From Gammaproteobacteria bacterium (GTDB lineage Bacteria > Pseudomonadota > Gammaproteobacteria > Pseudomonadales > Cellvibrionaceae), in the NCBI GenBank assembly GCA_004173475.1, contig SEBU01000002.1, positions 248,001-312,000 of the forward strand: a stretch of 64,000 bases of DNA, read 5' to 3'. The notes beneath the pieces were generated by a model. The model did not search any database. It saw only the letters and a program-made list of their open reading frames with translations, and was not told where the DNA came from. Below are positions 9,805 through 18,053 of this stretch, one piece after another. Each line of letters opens with the position of its first letter. The first letter of the stretch is position 1. A program made the translations under genes and the position numbers.

Positions 9805-10929
9805 ATGGCCTTAAGCAATCAGCAACTCACGCAAATTCAAACCCAGGGAATTCGCTGGATTGAACCAGGCAGTCTTGGGTTAACTCGCACCGGAGGAGCA
9901 GGTCCAACGGATCATAAAGCCCTGAGTTTTGATAGCCAAACCAGCATGATTCCGGTGTTTAACGAGCAGATCCAACGCTCGCCCTTTAGTGCGAAACAGG
10001 ATGCAAATAACGAACAGGTTTTGATTTTTGAACATGAAAAACTGATCGCCAGAGCCTCCATGCCTGGTCGACCAAAGTTTTATGAATTGACTACGAATGA
10101 CGGTATCCCCTATTGGAAAATCGCCACTCTGCACAGTAAAGATGTACTCGCGACTACAGTGCTACAAACCTGCGTTCGCTACCGCAACCGTGATACGTCT
10201 TGCCAATTTTGCGCGATTGAAGAATCGCTCAACGCAGGCAAGACCATTCCCCATAAAACGCCGGAGTTGCTAGCCGAAGTAGCGCGCGCGGCGGTCGAGT
10301 TGGATGGCGTTAAGCAAATGATTATGACCACTGGAACGCCCAAAACTCTGGATCGCGGCGCCGCCGTTTTAGTCGAGTCCGCGCGAGCTGTGCGGGCGGT
10401 AGTTGATATTCCTATCCAAGCGCAATGCGAGCCGCCGGATGATGATATTTGGTTTCAACGATTGAAGGATGCCGGTGTAGACGCGCTTGGTATGCATCTC
10501 GAAGCTGTAAGTGATCGGGTGCGTAAATCCATTATGCCGGGCAAGGCAACTGTGCCAATCAGTCGCTACATATCGGCTTTTAAAGCAGCGGTGGAAGTCT
10601 TCGGTAAAGGTAACGTCAGCACTTATATTCTCGCGGGTTTGGGTGATACGGAAGATGAAATTATCGCCATGAGTTTGGAGCTGGTTGAGTTAGGTGTTTA
10701 TCCCTTCGTTGTCCCTTTTGTGCCGGTAGCAAGCACTCCGCTTGAACATCATCCCATGCCCAAAGCGGACATGTTGGATCGGATTTTTAGCCAGCTTGGC
10801 CCGGCGCTTTATAACGCCGGCATCACATCGGAATCCCTCAAGGCAGGTTGCGCAAAATGCGGCGCCTGCTCATCGCTCAAAAGCTACGAACAGGAGGTGG
10901 CCCATGGCCCGCTTGCATTACGCGTTTGA
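9805..10929 (+). CDS. nitD: MSMEG_0568 family radical SAM protein of Nit1C
   Basis: This 374-aa protein is the radical-SAM member of the Nit1C cluster. The iron-sulfur cysteines appear as C123, C133 and C136, a CX9CX2C spacing instead of the usual CX3CX2C (segment RDTSCQFCAIEES). A second cysteine group, CX2CX2C at 349-355 near the C-terminus, could hold an auxiliary cluster. Middle segments (MIMTTGTP, IQAQCEPP, GMHLEAVSD) fit a radical-SAM barrel. It probably modifies a substrate or partner in nitrile/cyanide use, but no reaction is established. The gene overlaps nitE by 26 nt. Confidence 0.85.
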   Translation: MALSNQQLTQIQTQGIRWIEPGSLGLTRTGGAGPTDHKALSFDSQTSMIPVFNEQIQRSPFSAKQDANNEQVLIFEHEKLIARASMPGRPKFYELTTNDGIPYWKIATLHSKDVLATTVLQTCVRYRNRDTSCQFCAIEESLNAGKTIPHKTPELLAEVARAAVELDGVKQMIMTTGTPKTLDRGAAVLVESARAVRAVVDIPIQAQCEPPDDDIWFQRLKDAGVDALGMHLEAVSDRVRKSIMPGKATVPISRYISAFKAAVEVFGKGNVSTYILAGLGDTEDEIIAMSLELVELGVYPFVVPFVPVASTPLEHHPMPKADMLDRIFSQLGPALYNAGITSESLKAGCAKCGACSSLKSYEQEVAHGPLALRV

Positions 10930-11446
10930 TGATCAAACCTTCAACGATTTTCGCTCGCAACATATTCAGGTGAAAGTGGCGAGCACGTCCTGGGAGAAGC
11001 AGCGTTACTTTGCGTTGCGTAAATCGGTATTCGCGCAAGAACAGAAAATCCTGCCGGATAACGAGCAGGACGGTCAGGATTTTCGCGCAATCGCCATAGT
11101 TGCCCTGGCTTCTAATTGCGGTGTGATTGACGATGTGGTCGGCGCGGTGCGGATTTATCAAGTGGACGATGCCAACGAAAACCTATGGTTCGGCGGGCGC
11201 TTGTGCGTGTCGCGCGCTTACCGAGGCCATCAGTCCATCGGTAAAGCGCTTATTAACGAAGCCGTTTCGCGCGCGATAGATTTGGGTTGCACGCGTTTTC
11301 TAGCCAATGTTCAGCCGCAAAACGAAAGCTATTTTCAATCGGTTCACTGGCAAACAGTTGAGCCAATTGAAGTGGCGGGGCGGCCACATGTGCGGATGCA
11401 AGCCGAGTTAGAGTCCTACCCATTTATGTCGAGACATTCATCATGA
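10904..11446 (+). CDS. nitE: MSMEG_0567/Sll0786-type GNAT acetyltransferase
   Basis: This is a 180-aa GNAT-fold N-acyltransferase of the Nit1C cluster. The frame is open further upstream, but the start at 10904 has AGGAGG 6 nt before it and yields an N-terminus matching the family. An acetyl-CoA-binding motif is visible (RLCVSRAYRGHQSIGKAL), followed by the typical helix (INEAVSRAIDLG). It overlaps the 3' end of nitD by 26 nt and the start of nitF by 4 nt (ATGA), so translation is probably coupled. The acceptor substrate is unknown. In some genomes this domain is fused to the next gene's AIR-synthase-like domain. Confidence 0.85.
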   Translation: MARLHYAFDDQTFNDFRSQHIQVKVASTSWEKQRYFALRKSVFAQEQKILPDNEQDGQDFRAIAIVALASNCGVIDDVVGAVRIYQVDDANENLWFGGRLCVSRAYRGHQSIGKALINEAVSRAIDLGCTRFLANVQPQNESYFQSVHWQTVEPIEVAGRPHVRMQAELESYPFMSRHSS

Positions 11447-12480
11447 ATTCGTCTGCGATAAAACCCGTGTGTAGCAGCTGGGGTCATCACCAACAAAGTG
11501 AGCTGGACGGACTTTGCGCTGAATTGCGTGCCTTGCCAGAAATCGCAGCAAAAACCGCCATCAAACTCGCCGCCGGCTTTTGCGATGATCAACGCGAGCT
11601 AAGTCTCGAACAACGTTATGCCATGCCCGGCGACGATTGCGCTGCGTTCAAAACGGCAGACGGTTACCAGCTTCTCGCAATGGAAGGCATGTTGCCGAGC
11701 TTTGTACTCAATGACCCTAAAGCTGCGGGTTGGTCATCGGTCATGGTCAATATCAGCGATATAGCGGCAATGGGCGGGCGCCCAACAGCAATCGTAAATG
11801 CCTACTGGCACAACGATGACGAAGCCAGCGCGATTCTACTTAAACATATGAAACGAGCTTGCGACGTATTTGGAATCGCTTTTGCCGGCGGCCACAGCAG
11901 TATTCAACCCAACTTCACGCCTAACCTTGCGGTGGCGATTATGGGGCACGCCAAACAACTGCTTTCCTGCCACCACATCAAGCCCGGCCAACGTCTTTTT
12001 ATGCTCACCGATTTAACCGGCAGCTGGCACGGCAACATGCCGTATTGGGGCTGCGTACAAGGCAAAACTCCCGAGCAAATTCGAGAGCAATGGAATGTTC
12101 CAGCGGAATTGGCAGAAGCCGGTTTAGCCGTAGCCGCAAAAGATGTTAGTAACGGCGGTTTACTCGGTACTTTAATCATGATGCTGGAGCTAAACGGTTG
12201 CGGCGCAAATTTGGATCTCAGTGCAATTCCTAAACCAGCGGGCGATTTGCGCAGATGGCTGCGTGCTTTTCAAAGTTTTGGTTTTTTACTCGCGGTAGAA
12301 CCCGAAAAAGTTTCTGCATTGCTGCATTATTTTCAACATTCTCATCTCACGTGTAGCCCTATCGGTAGTTTCACGGGCGATGGAAAAATCCAACTGGATT
12401 ACGCCGGTGCTACTTCAGAATTTTGGGATATCAATCAACAACCGCTCACTGATATGGGAGCACATCATGCCCTCGGTTAA
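11443..12480 (+). CDS. nitF: Sll0787-type AIR synthase-related protein
   Basis: This 345-aa protein belongs to the PurM/SelD/HypE-like ATP-binding superfamily, members of which activate a substrate by phosphoryl transfer from ATP. Typical features are the early acidic loop (MPGDDCAAFKT), the SDIAAMGGRP segment and a glycine-rich part (DVSNGGLLGT). It starts within the nitE stop codon and overlaps nitG by 14 nt. Its presence beside a nitrilase, acyltransferase and radical-SAM protein suggests a short biosynthetic or detoxification route, but the reaction is not known. Confidence 0.85.
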   Translation: MNSSAIKPVCSSWGHHQQSELDGLCAELRALPEIAAKTAIKLAAGFCDDQRELSLEQRYAMPGDDCAAFKTADGYQLLAMEGMLPSFVLNDPKAAGWSSVMVNISDIAAMGGRPTAIVNAYWHNDDEASAILLKHMKRACDVFGIAFAGGHSSIQPNFTPNLAVAIMGHAKQLLSCHHIKPGQRLFMLTDLTGSWHGNMPYWGCVQGKTPEQIREQWNVPAELAEAGLAVAAKDVSNGGLLGTLIMMLELNGCGANLDLSAIPKPAGDLRRWLRAFQSFGFLLAVEPEKVSALLHYFQHSHLTCSPIGSFTGDGKIQLDYAGATSEFWDINQQPLTDMGAHHALG

Positions 12481-12754
12481 TTTTAAAGTTGCTTGGCCAG
12501 ATGGTGATAAAACAACTTACTACTCGCCATCAACAATTGTGTACGAACATTTTGAAGCGGGCAGCGAATATACCCAGGCAGATTTCGACGCGCGCATTCA
12601 CGCCGCACTTAATGCTGCTTCTGAGCGCGTCTATAAAAAATTCGGCTACTACTGCACAGCAGCAAGCGGTGAATTGGAAAAAATTAACCACAAACTGCAA
12701 GTTTTGCGTGAACAGAAAATTACCGGAGTTGTTCATTTAATTGAGTTCAGTTAA
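12467..12754 (+). CDS. nitG: MSMEG_0570 family nitrogen-starvation protein
   Basis: The product is a small 95-aa protein of the Nit1C cluster. The ATG at 12467 follows GGGAG and gives the family N-terminus (MPSVNFKVAWPDGD). The longer frame from 12380 is only read-through over nitF. It has no membrane segment or signal. The family always occurs in this cluster and has no known activity. The overlap with nitF indicates translational coupling. Confidence 0.85.
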   Translation: MPSVNFKVAWPDGDKTTYYSPSTIVYEHFEAGSEYTQADFDARIHAALNAASERVYKKFGYYCTAASGELEKINHKLQVLREQKITGVVHLIEFS

Positions 12755-12828
12755 CGCAGTAAATTCATCAAATAATTATTTATTAAATGCGCTTAAAAAA
12801 ATAGCGAAAAATTTAACAGGAAAAGATC

Positions 12829-14112
12829 ATGAATAGTGCAGTTACCATTACTCCAGCGGCCGTTGAGCCTGCTCAAAAACATCACAGCGCCATTGTCATT
12901 GGTGCAGGGCAGGCCGGGCTTTCGATGAGCTATTGCCTTGCACAGCAGGGTATCGACAATATTATTTTAGAAAAGTCGGCCCACATTGCAGATAATTGGC
13001 GCACCCAACGCTGGGACTCCTTTTGCCTTGTCACACCAAATTGGCAATGTCAGCTACCAGGTTTTCCTTATCAAGGAAATGACCCGGACGGCTTTATGGT
13101 AAAAGATGAAATTGTCGAATATCTTGAAAGTTATCGCGCATTTTTTAATCCCACGATTATTTTTAACAGTCCGGTAATTTCCCTCACTAAAAATGGCGAC
13201 TTATTTACAGTCATCACGGCGCAAACCATTTTCACCGCTGAGCAAGTTGTTATTGCTTGCGGTAGTTATCATGAGCCACGCATTCCCGCCATGGCAAAAA
13301 AAATGCCCGAGCATATAGCTCACGTGCATTCAAATTTTTATAAAAATCCTGACCAGCTTCCGGCAGGTGAAGTCATGGTTGTGGGCACAGGTCAATCGGG
13401 CTGCCAAATTGCGGAGGATTTACATTTAGCAGGTCGCAAAGTGCATTTGTGTGTTGGGCCAGCGCCGCGAGTGAATCGTCGCTATCGTGGTCGCGATGTG
13501 GTGAATTGGTTGGACGAGATGGGTTATTACAACACCACGCTGGAAACGCATCCCGATGGAAAAAACGCAGTTCACTCAACCAATCATTACGTAACTGGCC
13601 GCGATGGTGGACGTGATTTAAATCTGCGAATTTTTGCAGAACAAGGTATGAAACTTTACGGCGTTTTAAAAGATGCAGATTTGCACACTTTGAAATTTAA
13701 AGATGACCTCAAACAAAATCTCGACTATGCCGATCAAGTCGCGCAGCGCATCGTTGATGGCATTGAAGCTTATATCCAAAAAAATGAAATCGTCGCACCA
13801 CCAGACGATAATATTTACAGCGATTATCTACCGGAAATTATTACCGAGCTATCACTTGAGTCTACGCAAATTAATTCAGTCGTTTGGTCAACGGGTTTTA
13901 ATATGCGCTTTGAATGGATTAATTTACCGGTCTTCGAAGACAATGGACATCCAAAACAAAAACGCGGCGTCACGGATACCGAAGGACTTTATTTTCTCGG
14001 CCTGAACTGGATGCACACTTGGGGCTCGGGGCGCTTCTACCAAGTGGGACGAGATGCGGAATATCTTGGTGAAATTATTTCTGAAAAATTATCCATAGAA
14101 ATTTCTGCGTGA
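12829..14112 (+). CDS. nitH: MSMEG_0569 family flavin-dependent oxidoreductase
   Basis: This 427-aa enzyme resembles FAD/NADPH monooxygenases. The FAD loop GAGQAGLS is near residue 25 and a second nucleotide loop (GTGQSGCQIAED) lies near residue 185, as expected for FAD then NADPH binding. The C-terminus (GLNWMHTWGSGRFYQVGRDAEYL) is typical of this Nit1C subfamily. It is the last gene of the cluster, 74 nt after nitG, and is followed by a possible terminator. In cyanide-using bacteria an oxygenase of the cluster has been proposed to act on cyanide-derived nitriles. The substrate here is inferred at best. Confidence 0.88.
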   Translation: MNSAVTITPAAVEPAQKHHSAIVIGAGQAGLSMSYCLAQQGIDNIILEKSAHIADNWRTQRWDSFCLVTPNWQCQLPGFPYQGNDPDGFMVKDEIVEYLESYRAFFNPTIIFNSPVISLTKNGDLFTVITAQTIFTAEQVVIACGSYHEPRIPAMAKKMPEHIAHVHSNFYKNPDQLPAGEVMVVGTGQSGCQIAEDLHLAGRKVHLCVGPAPRVNRRYRGRDVVNWLDEMGYYNTTLETHPDGKNAVHSTNHYVTGRDGGRDLNLRIFAEQGMKLYGVLKDADLHTLKFKDDLKQNLDYADQVAQRIVDGIEAYIQKNEIVAPPDDNIYSDYLPEIITELSLESTQINSVVWSTGFNMRFEWINLPVFEDNGHPKQKRGVTDTEGLYFLGLNWMHTWGSGRFYQVGRDAEYLGEIISEKLSIEISA

Positions 14113-14127
14113 ATAATGGACGAGCAC

Positions 14128-14152
14128 TTTGGGGGGTTCACAACACCCCAAA
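14128..14152 (+). terminator. possible terminator after nitH
   Basis: TTTGGGG and CCCCAAA form a stem extended by GTT/AAC around a CAC loop, 15 nt after the nitH stop. No clear U-tract follows, so its strength is uncertain. Confidence 0.45.
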
Positions 14153-14473
14153 TCCGCAACCTTTTGTGTCGAGCCTTAGACAGACTTTAAATATTGCGGT
14201 AGACGATATAAGCGTAACTGTACATTAGAGATGCGGGCGTCAATTACACTGCATGACGCGAAGAACTGATTGGCGGGAATCAATGATAATTTAAACGCCA
14301 ATTTATTTTTGTTCTCCTCGTTGATCACAACAAACTTAATCTTCAAATGTGTAAAGTAGTGTTTTATTAAACAAGGATTAAGTCATGCCGCAAAAGCATT
14401 GTATTCCCCCGAGTCTGTAAAACACTAACTCCTGGTGGGCCTATGTCCATTACGTATCCTAAACCAGGACTAG
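14153..14473. other. AT-rich gap without a recognisable gene
   Basis: Short frames are interrupted by stops on both strands. I see no conserved protein, RNA or repeat in this stretch between the Nit1C operon and the immunity remnant. Confidence 0.4.
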
Positions 14474-14772
14474 CGCATTTATTTGGAGTCTCCTTGTAAC
14501 ATCTTTTATCAAGTACCGAAAAACCTCGACGCAGAGTGGGATCAAGCCCGTTTATCAAAGGAAGCTGACTTTGACAAACTGGTCATCGATAAAACCAAAA
14601 CTTTAGGCATAAACTATTTCGACTAGCTGAATCAAATAACGCGATTTTGATCCATGAAAGCGTACGAGATTATTTGATTTCAAACGGATTTGGGGACGAT
14701 ATAGCCTTCTATGATTTGAAGAAAGCGGCAATCAAACCATTCCTCCATAGCCGCGACATTGGCGTCGTGTAA
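14474..14772 (+). pseudogene. frameshifted Imm11/DUF1629-like immunity remnant
   Basis: Two overlapping frames together resemble the C-terminal half of the immunity protein at 47386-47961. The first frame (to the stop at 14624) reads DKLVIDKTKTLGINYF. A 1-nt shift near 14617 continues as FRLAESNNAILIHESVR and ends at 14770. The intact homologue reads NHLVLDAKKIRSLK and then MFRLAEDPTSLIIDETVV at the same place. There is no start codon and the N-terminal half is absent. I read it as a decayed immunity gene of a polymorphic-toxin island. The cognate toxin is not recognisable here. Confidence 0.65.
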
Positions 14773-14915
14773 TTGCATAACAGGAACATGCTTAAATGTT
14801 CAGGTATTTAGCCAAGCAAATTTTCTGTTACTTATGATTTATGATAAGAGCGCTCAAGGTTTCATTTGAAGCTTTTAACGAATTAAGATATACATCTATT
14901 ACTTGAGGACGTTTT

Positions 14916-15434
14916 ATGCCAAAAAAAATTGCCGGAGAAACAGTATTGCTTGAGCCTTCATCGCGAGAAGGTACCATCTATATCACTGCCAAATATGTTT
15001 ATAAAATTTTTGGGGGCAGAACTAACCCTTATGATGAACTTCTTAAATATAAGACAGCTGAAGCGAGAGGTGTTCCTTTACCTGCGACTGCTAAATTTAC
15101 CGCTCAACTTCAAGACGGTACTAACGTGCAAAATGTGGGCGGCCTTCGATATTCGAAAATTCAAGGTGTCTTTTTTCAATTCAGTAAGGGCGGAGGCGAA
15201 AAGGCGCTAATAAATGAGATCAATAAAATGGTTAACAGAGAATTGCTAAAAACTTTAATCGCCGGTTTAGAAAGTGCCGCTGCAATTGGCGTCACAGATC
15301 CTCAAGGATTTATCAGTTTTAATAGCAATCCACCACTTACATTTATTGACCTCCATTACCGAGGCACACCCAACATCGTTTCTTTCCAGGATTCGATAAC
15401 TGCTGCTGAAAGCAGATTACAAGTGCTTGGTTGA
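14916..15434 (+). CDS. hypothetical protein with faint kinase-like pattern
   Basis: This 172-aa soluble protein follows GAGG 6 nt before the ATG, so translation is credible. I do not recognise a family. An early lysine in a beta-like segment (KYVYKIFGG) and a late pair of acidic motifs (VTDPQGFI, then TFIDLHY) recall the nucleotide lysine, catalytic loop and metal Asp of small bacterial effector kinases. This resemblance is weak. It has no signal peptide or membrane helix. It lies among toxin/immunity remnants and could be an orphan effector or an immunity protein. Confidence 0.55.
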   Translation: MPKKIAGETVLLEPSSREGTIYITAKYVYKIFGGRTNPYDELLKYKTAEARGVPLPATAKFTAQLQDGTNVQNVGGLRYSKIQGVFFQFSKGGGEKALINEINKMVNRELLKTLIAGLESAAAIGVTDPQGFISFNSNPPLTFIDLHYRGTPNIVSFQDSITAAESRLQVLG

Positions 15435-15671
15435 TCCGATTATTTATTACTGCAAATCACATAATCCTACAAAATGAAAATTTTCGGAACTCATTAGATC
15501 TGCATTATTAAGGGTAGGCGAGGTGTATCTCACGAAGCGAAGTTGAGTACATCTCTCAAAAAGGCATATCCACGTGAGCTGTTAAGTTTAGATTTGCGTA
15601 AGGAAAGGGTGCGCTTGCAAAGCGCCAGACATAGCATTAACTAAATTGATACCAGTAAAGGCATTAAACCC

Positions 15672-15899
15672 ATGGAAAGCACCACATCAACGTCAAACAA
15701 AGAGTTTATTAGAAAACGAATTTGCATTTATGCCGGGAAAGATATTGACCCTATGTCTGATGAACAAGTGGATAACATTCTGAAAACAAAATTCAATATT
15801 TCTTTGCCGCAAAGGCAAACATTAAATGAATCTCTGAAAGCGACAAATAACGACCACGAAATAATTGGCTTAATTCTACAGTATCGTTCCGCGACGTAA
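15672..15899 (+). CDS. small hypothetical protein (75 aa)
   Basis: This is a hydrophilic 75-aa frame with A-rich codon use like its upstream neighbour. AAAGG lies 9 nt before the ATG. It reads as a small helical protein (for example MSDEQVDNILKTKFNI, then NNDHEIIGLILQYRS) with no known domain. Its position beside an effector-like gene would suit a small immunity or accessory protein, but that is speculation. Confidence 0.4.
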   Translation: MESTTSTSNKEFIRKRICIYAGKDIDPMSDEQVDNILKTKFNISLPQRQTLNESLKATNNDHEIIGLILQYRSAT

Positions 15900-16027
15900 A
15901 TATTCAGAATCCAACCGTGCTCATATGATCGACCGTAAATTAATATAACGGCAGCGGCTCGGAATGTGTTGCGCACTTTGGTTGGTCGTCCACAAGTAGA
16001 TTACACAACACATGGAGCCCCTCCTTT

Positions 16028-16055
16028 GGTGCGCATAATGTATATTATGTTAAAT
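16028..16055 (+). other. dif: chromosomal dif site (XerC/XerD recombination site)
   Basis: The 28 bases consist of a XerC box (GGTGCGCATAA), a 6-bp centre (TGTATA) and a XerD box (TTATGTTAAAT). As I recall it, this is identical to the Escherichia coli dif site. At this site XerC and XerD resolve chromosome dimers under FtsK control, and it marks the replication terminus. It lies in a non-coding stretch about 340 bp left of the transposon end. Exact identity over 28 bp by chance is not plausible. Confidence 0.93.
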
Positions 16056-16145
16056 TGCAATTATATTGGCATATTACATGGCAAAGATTTTAAGTTCTTT
16101 CAAGCCCCACTCGGCCATTGCTTTTGTAGGGCTTTTTACCTCCTC

Positions 16146-16395
16146 TCAAACAGGAAACTTTCCATCCTGCTTGTTGTGATCAAACAATCCCGTGTTGAGT
16201 CCGTACAGCTGTTCAAGTTCTGCTTGGTTGCCTCCAGCAATGTCCCATAAGTTTTCGTGCTGTTTTACTTCATGCAACGTAATTTCGGATTTATTGGGGA
16301 TAAATTGTGATACGGGATTTGCCGGGAGGTTTGGTAAAGTGGATTGCGCAAGTGCGGGACGTTTTATAACTGAATCGTAATCGATTCCATTATTT
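16146..16395 (-). pseudogene. 3' fragment of a LysM-domain gene cut by the transposon
   Basis: The minus strand encodes about 83 residues ending at a TGA (16146-16148). They include a LysM fold (ITLHEVKQHENLWDIAGGNQ, then ELEQLYGLN), a peptidoglycan-binding module. The frame meets a stop inside the transposon's inverted repeat at 16396, so the 5' part is missing. No matching 5' half is seen beyond the other transposon end. In toxin islands LysM modules occur in secreted effectors and their accessory proteins, so the lost gene may have been such a protein. Confidence 0.7.
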
Positions 16396-16427
16396 GGTTA
16401 AGTTTAAACAAAACCCCGTTTTTCCCC
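16396..16427. repeat. left terminal inverted repeat of the transposon
   Basis: It begins GGTTAAGTTTAAAC and continues AAAACCCCG. It is the reverse complement of 44335-44357 over 23 bp without mismatch, and similarity extends nine bases further inward with two mismatches. Similarity stops abruptly on the outer side, which fixes the element boundary. Confidence 0.85.
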
Positions 16428-16509
16428 ATAGCGAATCATTCTCATCTTGATACACCTGAGCATGATCGTCCGCTGCTAGGAGTTTTGAGTGAAGCGCCGG
16501 GTTCTGGTT

Positions 16510-16878
16510 TTAGGACTTGGACCTAGCTCTCTCAATCAAAATCGCTAGGTCTGCGGGAATGGGCATTTTTCGAAATGGACTTACATTCGCTCCACCGGTG
16601 TTTCCACGAGGAACCAATCCAAATACGGTCTTCGTTGCCGCACCTATCAATCTAATAATTTGCCCAACTATTTCCTGCATTTTTTTATTTCGCACCGCGT
16701 ACATCAGCATCAGAAAATGAACTTTAGTATGCCAATATGTCGACTCCTGCCCGAGCACATGCGCTCGTTCCAGATGCGTAAACTCTGCTTGGGTGTCCCG
16801 AGCAGTCCGCGCTTCCCAAGCTTTTCTTAGCTCAGCATTTATCGACGGCGCGATGTTTCTAGAAAAACTTAATGTCAT
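16510..16878 (-). CDS. DUF3703 family protein
   Basis: This 122-aa protein matches the DUF3703 family (segments EFTHLERAHVLGQ and WHTKVHFLMLMYAV, and a late GNTGGANVSPFRKMPIP). The family is common in metal-resistance transposons and islands and has no known function. The GTG at 16896 is in frame, but the ATG at 16878 sits 6 nt after AGGG. It lies 71 nt downstream of the KfrA-like gene on the same strand and is probably co-transcribed with it. Confidence 0.75.
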   Translation of the reverse strand: MTLSFSRNIAPSINAELRKAWEARTARDTQAEFTHLERAHVLGQESTYWHTKVHFLMLMYAVRNKKMQEIVGQIIRLIGAATKTVFGLVPRGNTGGANVSPFRKMPIPADLAILIERARSKS

Positions 16879-16949
16879 GTTTACCCTGCAAAGCACTGTT
16901 GAAGATAGTCACTATTCTGCCCTAGGCAAAGCACATCCCGCTGTGTTGC

Positions 16950-17960
16950 TCATTGGTTTACGACTTCGGGCAACCTTGGTTGTAGTGATTCAAATAATTG
17001 ATTCTTCACGCTTAGCTCAGTTTTAACGGTGATTAATTCGACCTGCATTAATTGAGATGCTTGCTGAAGCGTTGCCACTTGTTGCTCAAGCGCTTTAATT
17101 GCTGCGGCATCGACCCGCTGCTGTTTCTCTGACTCTATAAACCGTGCGGTCATCGTAACTAACGCATCTTCCGAAGCACCCAACTGCGCGGTAAGAGCCT
17201 GATGATTCTGCTCACTCAGCCGAAGTTGTTTTCTCGTTTCACTTAATTCCGTAGCGAGGCGAGAATTGTCTTTATTGAGCTGCGTGATGTCAGTTTGCTT
17301 GATGGAAATTGTTTGGTTGAGCTGTCGAATCTCTCCCTGCAGCTGCTGCACCTGATGTTCATGACGGCGCTGATCCTGATCGCGCTGATCCTTAACGGAG
17401 GTGCGGTAATGCTCTAGCGCCTCTCGTGCATGCAGATGTTTTTCGTCCAGCGACATGACATGGGCGTCTTTCTGCGCAATCAGCTCTTCCTGGCTCTGAA
17501 GCTGTTGGCCCAGTCGCTCAGCTTTTAAAGCAAACTCCTGCTCCGACTTCACCAATAACTCTTTTGCAGCCTCGGCCTCTTTGAGCAATTGACCAAGGAT
17601 TTCCTGCTGCTGATTGGCAGTTTGAAGTAGCTTTTGGTGTTCTGATAATCGATCATTAAGCCGTTTGATTTCCGCTTGGTGTGTGTCGGAAGCTTCTTTA
17701 ACAATCGTCTGCGCCTCGTCTTGCAGCTGATTGGCGAGATCCGCAACAATGGCCGCAAGCTTGTCGCCAAGTGCGATGTTTCCACCCAGTGCGACGCCAC
17801 TCTCTTGACCGAGTTCAACCAAATATTTATGAATCGTGCCTTTGGAACCGGTGTTCCCGAGCTCAATTCTCACTGCATCAATCGAAGGATGCTTGCCTTT
17901 AGCGATGAGCGCATCACGCGCCTTTTTGACCTGTACTTTGTTAATGCCACTGTTCGCCAT
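16950..17960 (-). CDS. KfrA-type coiled-coil DNA-binding protein (TnpT-like)
   Basis: The 336-aa protein has a KfrA-like N-terminal DNA-binding domain (about 1-90; KVQVKKARDALIAKG, then ELGNTGSKGTIHKYL) followed by about 230 residues of heptad-rich coiled coil full of Gln, Glu and Leu. This matches KfrA of plasmids and the TnpT helper of Tn4651-type transposons, which acts with a tyrosine recombinase in cointegrate resolution. The ATG at 17960 is chosen because AGGG lies 8 nt upstream; 17966 is an alternative. A recombination-site-like inverted repeat lies just upstream, supporting the TnpT reading. Confidence 0.78.
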   Translation of the reverse strand: MANSGINKVQVKKARDALIAKGKHPSIDAVRIELGNTGSKGTIHKYLVELGQESGVALGGNIALGDKLAAIVADLANQLQDEAQTIVKEASDTHQAEIKRLNDRLSEHQKLLQTANQQQEILGQLLKEAEAAKELLVKSEQEFALKAERLGQQLQSQEELIAQKDAHVMSLDEKHLHAREALEHYRTSVKDQRDQDQRRHEHQVQQLQGEIRQLNQTISIKQTDITQLNKDNSRLATELSETRKQLRLSEQNHQALTAQLGASEDALVTMTARFIESEKQQRVDAAAIKALEQQVATLQQASQLMQVELITVKTELSVKNQLFESLQPRLPEVVNQ

Positions 17961-18053
17961 TTGCATTGCCCTGTTTATTCCGTACTGTAGTACGTACCAC
18001 ATATTTACATGGTACATCTGCGTAAACCGCCGGTCAACTTGTAACCGTTTCTA

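Noticed and set aside
10742-10903. Extended N-terminus for nitE
   Set aside because: The extra residues are nitD sequence in another frame, while a strong AGGAGG lies before 10904.
12380-12466. Extended N-terminus for nitG
   Set aside because: The extension overlaps nitF coding sequence and lacks a ribosome site; 12467 fits the family.
15966-16250. 94-codon plus-strand frame across the dif site
   Set aside because: It runs through dif and antisense to the LysM fragment, so it is almost surely non-coding.
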